Source: Acholeplasmatales bacterium (GTDB lineage: Bacteria > Bacillota_I > Bacilli_A > Acholeplasmatales > Anaeroplasmataceae). From it: a stretch of DNA of 27,965 nt. Shown piece after piece: positions 24,676 to 27,965 of this stretch (position 1 is its first letter; each line of letters opens with the position of its first letter). The notes under the pieces were generated by a model, which searched no databases, was not told the origin of the DNA, and saw only the letters and a program-made list of their open reading frames with translations. The DNA is taken from NCBI GenBank assembly GCA_900767915.1, contig CAAGAX010000039.1, positions 1 through 27,965 on the forward strand, read 5' to 3'. A program made the position numbers and the translations under genes.

Positions 24676-24704
24676 ATTATATCATCTGGCCAGATGATAC
24701 AACA
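24676..24704 (-). promoter_or_regulatory. Promoter with 20 bp palindromic operator (TetR type)
   Basis: On the minus strand TGTTGT (24704-24699), 17 bases, TATAAT (24681-24676). The perfect palindrome TATCATCTGGCCAGATGATA (24680-24699) fills the space between the two boxes, the classic position for a TetR-like repressor. No TetR gene is in the window. Confidence 0.8.
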
Positions 24705-24719
24705 TAAATGACACTCTGG

Positions 24720-24892
24720 ATTTGTTCCTATAAACTTACAGCTTGGACTGTTTTAAGGAGACACCACCACAGTTTTTATTAATAAAAGGCAAATTACTTA
24801 GATAACGCTTAGACGTTTAATTTTGTAGTAGACTACCTAAATAAAATCTTTTGGGCATATCACCATCTGTCAAATATGTATGGAGGTTTTTT
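24720..24892 (+). other. Non-coding left end of the IS110 relic
   Basis: About 170 bases without a gene between the hydrolase promoter and the transposase start. In IS110 elements of this group the left non-coding end encodes the bridge RNA that selects target and donor DNA. Exact ends are not visible, and short stems here are weak. Confidence 0.35.
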
Positions 24893-26029
24893 CTGTACTT
24901 TATTTGAATTAACCTTTCTAAGTACAAACATGACTGTTTCATTATAGATGATAACGGTCAGGTCATTCGAGACTTCTTCTCGTTTAATATTTTTCAAGAA
25001 GGTTTTAACAATCTTCTTGTTGTACTCAAGTCACTTGATAGTTCTCAAAAAATCAAGATAGAACTTGAAGCTACAGGTCATTATGGAAACAATCTCAAGC
25101 TATTCTTTAATGACAATGGTTATTCCTTTATGGAATTTACCACTCTTTTAGTAAAGAGATTTGCTTCTTCGCACTCACTTCCTCATACTAAAACTGATAA
25201 ATGTAATGCTGCTTTAATTGCATCATTTCTTTTAGATCCAATAATTGAATACAAGCCCTATCGCTTTCCATCACATCACATTCAAGAGCTTAAATCGTTA
25301 ACTAGTGAATGTGAATCAATGATTAAATAACGTTCTTTACAACTTTTTCATATAACGAATATCTTAGATAAAATATTCCCAGAATATAAAGCATTCTTTA
25401 GCAATCGTCTGATTTAAACTCTTTTATTTATCTTAGAAAAATATAAATCAACTTCTAGGATAGCTAAATTTACTAATCATGATATCGAATTAATTCATAA
25501 TTATTCTCGTAGAATTCCTAACAGTAAATTAATTAAACTTAAAGAGCTTGCTAAAAATACTATTGTTTTAGATACAAAGTACTATATTTCTTTACTTCAA
25601 TCTATAAATCTTTAGATGAATAAGTATCTAATATTGATTCTCAAATCAATGATATTATGAGACAATATAAATCTCTTATTGCTTCAATACCTGGCATTTC
25701 TCGGATAAGTGATAGAGCTTTAATTTTTGTATTTGATGCTATTACTCGATTTGACTATCCAAATCAACTTATTACCTTTTGTGGCGTTGAACCTTCTAAA
25801 GTTCAATCAAGTACAATGAAATCTAAAAAATGTATGGTTAAGCATGTTAGGTCATATTCGATATATTCTTTTTAATGTTTCTATGACTATAATTATTCAT
25901 AATCCAACATTTTTCAAATACTATCATAAGAGGGATAATGAAGGTAAATGTCATCGTGTTGCATTATCACATATAGTCAAGTAATTAATTAGAGTTATTT
26001 TTAAGCTTTAGAAAAAATTTGATGTTTGA
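24893..26029 (+). pseudogene. Decayed IS110 family transposase
   Basis: Reading across stops and frames gives a nearly complete IS110 transposase. The N-terminal RuvC-like part reads YFI*INLSKYKHDCFIIDDNG, then IELEATGHYGNN and KTDKCNAALIASF. The C-terminal Transposase_20 part has IASIPGISRISDRALIF, FDYPNQLITFCGVEPSK and ILFNVSMTIIIHNPTFF. A GGAGG site remains at 24882-24886. Likely single-base changes are the start (CTG for ATG at 24893), GGA to TGA at 24905, and the first catalytic Asp to Asn at 24911. Further stops lie at 25328 and 25415, frame changes near 25614 and 25850, and a stop at 25982. The coding capacity is dead. Confidence 0.9.
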
Positions 26030-26220
26030 TTATAATCTTTTACGTTTTTTTTAAAAAATTAACTCAATATTGAGCTTTTTTTGTCGTACTTCGTTTTTTT
26101 ACTAAAATTACATCCATTTTATAGTTAGTTATATCTAACTATTAATTTAAAAAAAACATATTTAAAAAAAATTATTACCAAAATTAATGGAGACATAATT
26201 ATAATCGAGTGTATTTGAAT
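26030..26220. other. AT-rich gap with a hairpin
   Basis: No gene. A perfect hairpin ATAGTTAG-TTATAT-CTAACTAT lies at 26121-26142, and CTCAATATTGAG followed by seven T near 26063-26081 is a weak terminator-like site after the IS110 relic. Confidence 0.4.
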
Positions 26221-26503
26221 CTAAATTTTTATATTTCTGTAAAAATGAATAATTTTTATTAAATCATAATCCTCTTTTTTGTAAAAAGTTTTATAAATGA
26301 TTTCATTTGAAAATAAAAAATCATTCATGTAAATTGTAGAATATTTGTCAATTAAAGTATCAGTTACAACACCTGTTTTAGTAAAAAGATCATAAAAAGA
26401 TATGGCATCATTACATTCTTTTTTCTAGAATTCCCTTAAACAAATTTGAAATTTTATACTTGTTACTATCAGTATACCTTCGATTATGTATCTTAAGGGA
26501 CAT
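26221..26503 (-). pseudogene. Frameshifted N-terminal fragment of a DNA adenine methyltransferase
   Basis: AGGAGG lies 9 bases before an ATG at 26503 reading MSLKIHNRRYTDSNKYKISN; this frame stops near 26420. One frame over it continues with FYDLFTKTGVV and STIYMNDFLFSNEIIYKTFY, ending at TAG 26221. The order (N/Y-x-G-x-K-like start, motif I DLFxGTG, then ND-x-x-YS) is that of Dam/type II N6-adenine methyltransferases. Here motif I has lost a Gly (LFTKTG) and the DPPY motif and the rest are absent: about 94 codons of an expected 270 or more. A relic, possibly of a restriction-modification system. Confidence 0.6.
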
Positions 26504-27056
26504 TAAATATCGCCTCCTAATTTTTAATTTAATTATACCAAAATGTCAGTATTTTGTCCATCGAATTCATCCACCATTTTCGTCCGTTTTTGAAATTTTT
26601 AATTTATAATTGTAAATGTCAACTAAAAAATAAATATTATTATCAAAATAGTAATTGTGCAATCAACTATTTTAAAAACGAAAAAATCACCAGATTTTAG
26701 TTATAAATTTTTCACGAATAAAGCAAGATCTGATGACACAGTAGACAAATATAAGCAAAAACGTCTTAAATGATGTGAACCCCAAATAGAGCTATTTTAG
26801 TGAATTTTTTCAAAAATAAAAGGCTGACAACTAGTATTACCATGCCCTGCACACAAAAAAAAGTAATCATTTAGCTCTTTATTGATAAGCATAATTACTT
26901 ATCTCTAAATGAGCTTTTTTGATTACTTTTATGTTGAAACTTATCAATTAAAGTTGATTTTTACCACAGAATTTTTAGGTGTCAAATCAACCTAAAAGAC
27001 CACGATTTTTTTTGAGAAAAATCATTTTTAAACAATGTTTAAATTTACTAACAAAA
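26504..27056. other. Non-coding stretch with several strong hairpins
   Basis: No gene. It contains TTTTGTCC and TTTTCGTCC boxes 21 bases apart at about 26552-26585, a 70-base imperfect hairpin at 26860-26929, two competing stems at 26953-26997, and part of a 15 bp direct repeat (TTTTTGAGAAAAATC at 27009 and 27071). Plus-strand triplets near 26722-26770 read KARSDDTVDKYKQKRLK before a stop, perhaps decayed coding DNA. Confidence 0.45.
26860..26929. repeat. 70-base long hairpin (possible MITE or RNA structure)
   Basis: Outer arms AAAGTAATCA (26860-26869) and TGATTACTTT (26920-26929) are perfect. Inner pairs AGCTC/GAGCT and GATAAG/CTTATC continue the stem toward the loop CATAATTA. A long stem of this kind suggests a small non-autonomous element or an RNA with extended structure. 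Confidence 0.6.
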
Positions 27057-27076
27057 GAAAAAAAGTCACCTTTTTG
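27057..27076 (-). terminator. Possible terminator of the SHOCT membrane protein
   Basis: On the minus strand AAAAAG-GTGA-CTTTTT with extra T follows the stop by about 45 bases. The stem has only one G-C pair, so it is weak. Confidence 0.35.
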
Positions 27077-27118
27077 AGAAAAATCTCGCCAAAGTGCCTA
27101 TGAAAACATTTTATTAAA

Positions 27119-27840
27119 TTATTTTTTTAATAGTTCTGCTTTTTTCTTTTCAAATTCATCTTGCGTAATAACATTTGAATCTAACAATTCTTTCAAAGAT
27201 TTTAGCTCTTCAATATAATTTGATTCATTTTTATTGGCTTGTTTTTTAGTGTCATCACTTTCTTTAATGTCGTTTGAACTATATAACAAATATCCATTAA
27301 ATAAAATCATAACTGCGAATCCAACAATACCAAAAATTAAACATAGTAAAGCGCCACTACCTAATTTTACGAGCGAACTGTTGATTCCAATATAATCAGC
27401 AATATACCCTTTTTCAACAAAGATTAAGACTAGGCCCAAAATAAATAAAGTCACTGCACTAATTCCGTAAATAATTAAATATTTCTTATAGTTTTTAGCC
27501 ATTTTCTTTGATGCTTCAATTTGTTTTTTGGTCCTATTCGCATTAAAAATAGATAGTACGACTAGTTTTTTATTCAATAATACAATAACAACATTTCCAA
27601 CATTTGCAACACTTAAATCAACTGCAAATATGCCATATGATAAATATAGTGCCTCCATACTATTATTAGGATGTCTACCAATAAATTCAAAAACGCTCAT
27701 AGCATCCGCTAAAAAACCCGTACCTATAGTTACAATAGGTAATGTATATAATAATATTACCCCAACGAGGAATAACAGCCAGGCTACCAATGAAACAAAT
27801 GATATTTTTTACTTAAGTCTATAAATTTTTCTCTAGTCAT
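27119..27840 (-). CDS. Membrane protein with C-terminal SHOCT domain, start frame-shifted
   Basis: The open frame from a TTG at 27790 encodes 223 residues with four membrane segments (about residues 3-30, 40-75, 101-125, 140-168), then a charged linker and a C-terminal SHOCT domain (EELKSLKELLDSNVITQDEFEKKKAELLKK is the domain, residues about 194-223). The TTG has no ribosome site. A good one, AGGAG, precedes an ATG at 27840 that reads MTREKFIDLSKKYHLFHW and meets TAG at 27784-27786 one frame away from LVAWLLFLVG. One base lost or gained near 27790 would join them, so either a sequencing error or a genuine frameshift. SHOCT domains often mediate assembly; function unknown. Confidence 0.65.
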
Positions 27841-27965
27841 AGATATTTTACTCCTCGTATAATATATTTGTATTAATTATTTAGTGATGTTAATACATAA
27901 ACATCTATTTAATATTCAATTATTATTGAATACATGTTAATATATTTTTGATAGCACTGTAGACT

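Noticed and set aside
24949..25875. Separate small genes in the 25 kb region
   Set aside because: They join into one IS110 transposase when stops and frame changes are bridged.
1..27965. Mollicute genetic code (TGA as Trp)
   Set aside because: TGA ends several genes in ATGA overlaps, and Trp in conserved motifs is TGG.
1..27965. tRNA or rRNA genes
   Set aside because: I saw no cloverleaf with TTCGA-type T-loop or rRNA signature on either strand.

Overview
The window looks like a chromosome segment from a very AT-rich Bacillota (Bacilli, Erysipelotrichia or an Acholeplasma-like relative), probably host-associated. The basis is extreme AT codon use, AGGAGG-type ribosome sites, many Rho-independent terminators and the gene set. 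TGA is a stop codon (for example ATGA overlaps at 1465 and 2553), so this is not a code-4 mollicute. The genus cannot be told from sequence alone.

Layout. 1-559: a possible gene tail, a terminator and a structured non-coding stretch. 560-5837: a five-gene operon with overlapping ends (amidohydrolase, HemW-like radical SAM, XerD-like recombinase, phosphopentomutase DeoB, iron alcohol dehydrogenase) closed by a long hairpin terminator. 5838-9463: a 3.6 kb gene desert with dispersed hairpins, a repeated 13-mer, a possible insertion-sequence end and a candidate structured RNA at 8042-8392. 9464-12337: two minus-strand genes, a Fic-fold protein that has lost its catalytic motif and carries a winged helix, and a uridine-kinase-family protein with a TGS/ThrRS-like N-terminus. 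12338-13179: non-coding, with four irregular copies of a roughly 37 bp box. 13180-14046: an acidic protein with an S24/S26-like core. 14379-15107: MgtC family. 15515-20168: topoisomerase IV parE-parC operon. 20366-22596: a MATE transporter and PlsY.

The last 5 kb is accessory. Downstream of PlsY a minus-strand gene survives only as its last 29 codons. Next comes a clearly GC-richer two-gene unit (BAAT/acyl-CoA thioesterase-like alpha/beta hydrolase plus ATC-hydrolase family protein) behind a promoter with a perfect 20 bp palindromic operator but no regulator. After it lie a decayed IS110 element, a frameshifted fragment of a DNA adenine methyltransferase, hairpin-rich non-coding DNA, and a SHOCT-domain membrane protein whose start is frame-shifted.

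How it fits together: the plus-strand operon and the topoisomerase, MATE and PlsY genes are ordinary housekeeping (nucleoside and aldehyde metabolism, chromosome resolution and decatenation, phospholipid synthesis). I see no complete defence or secretion system. The most interesting items are the structured non-coding regions, the catalytically dead Fic-like protein with an inverted repeat in its own promoter, clamp-binding-like tails on ParC and on that protein, and the imported hydrolase operon with its orphan operator. All functional calls come from reading motifs; no database search was run.
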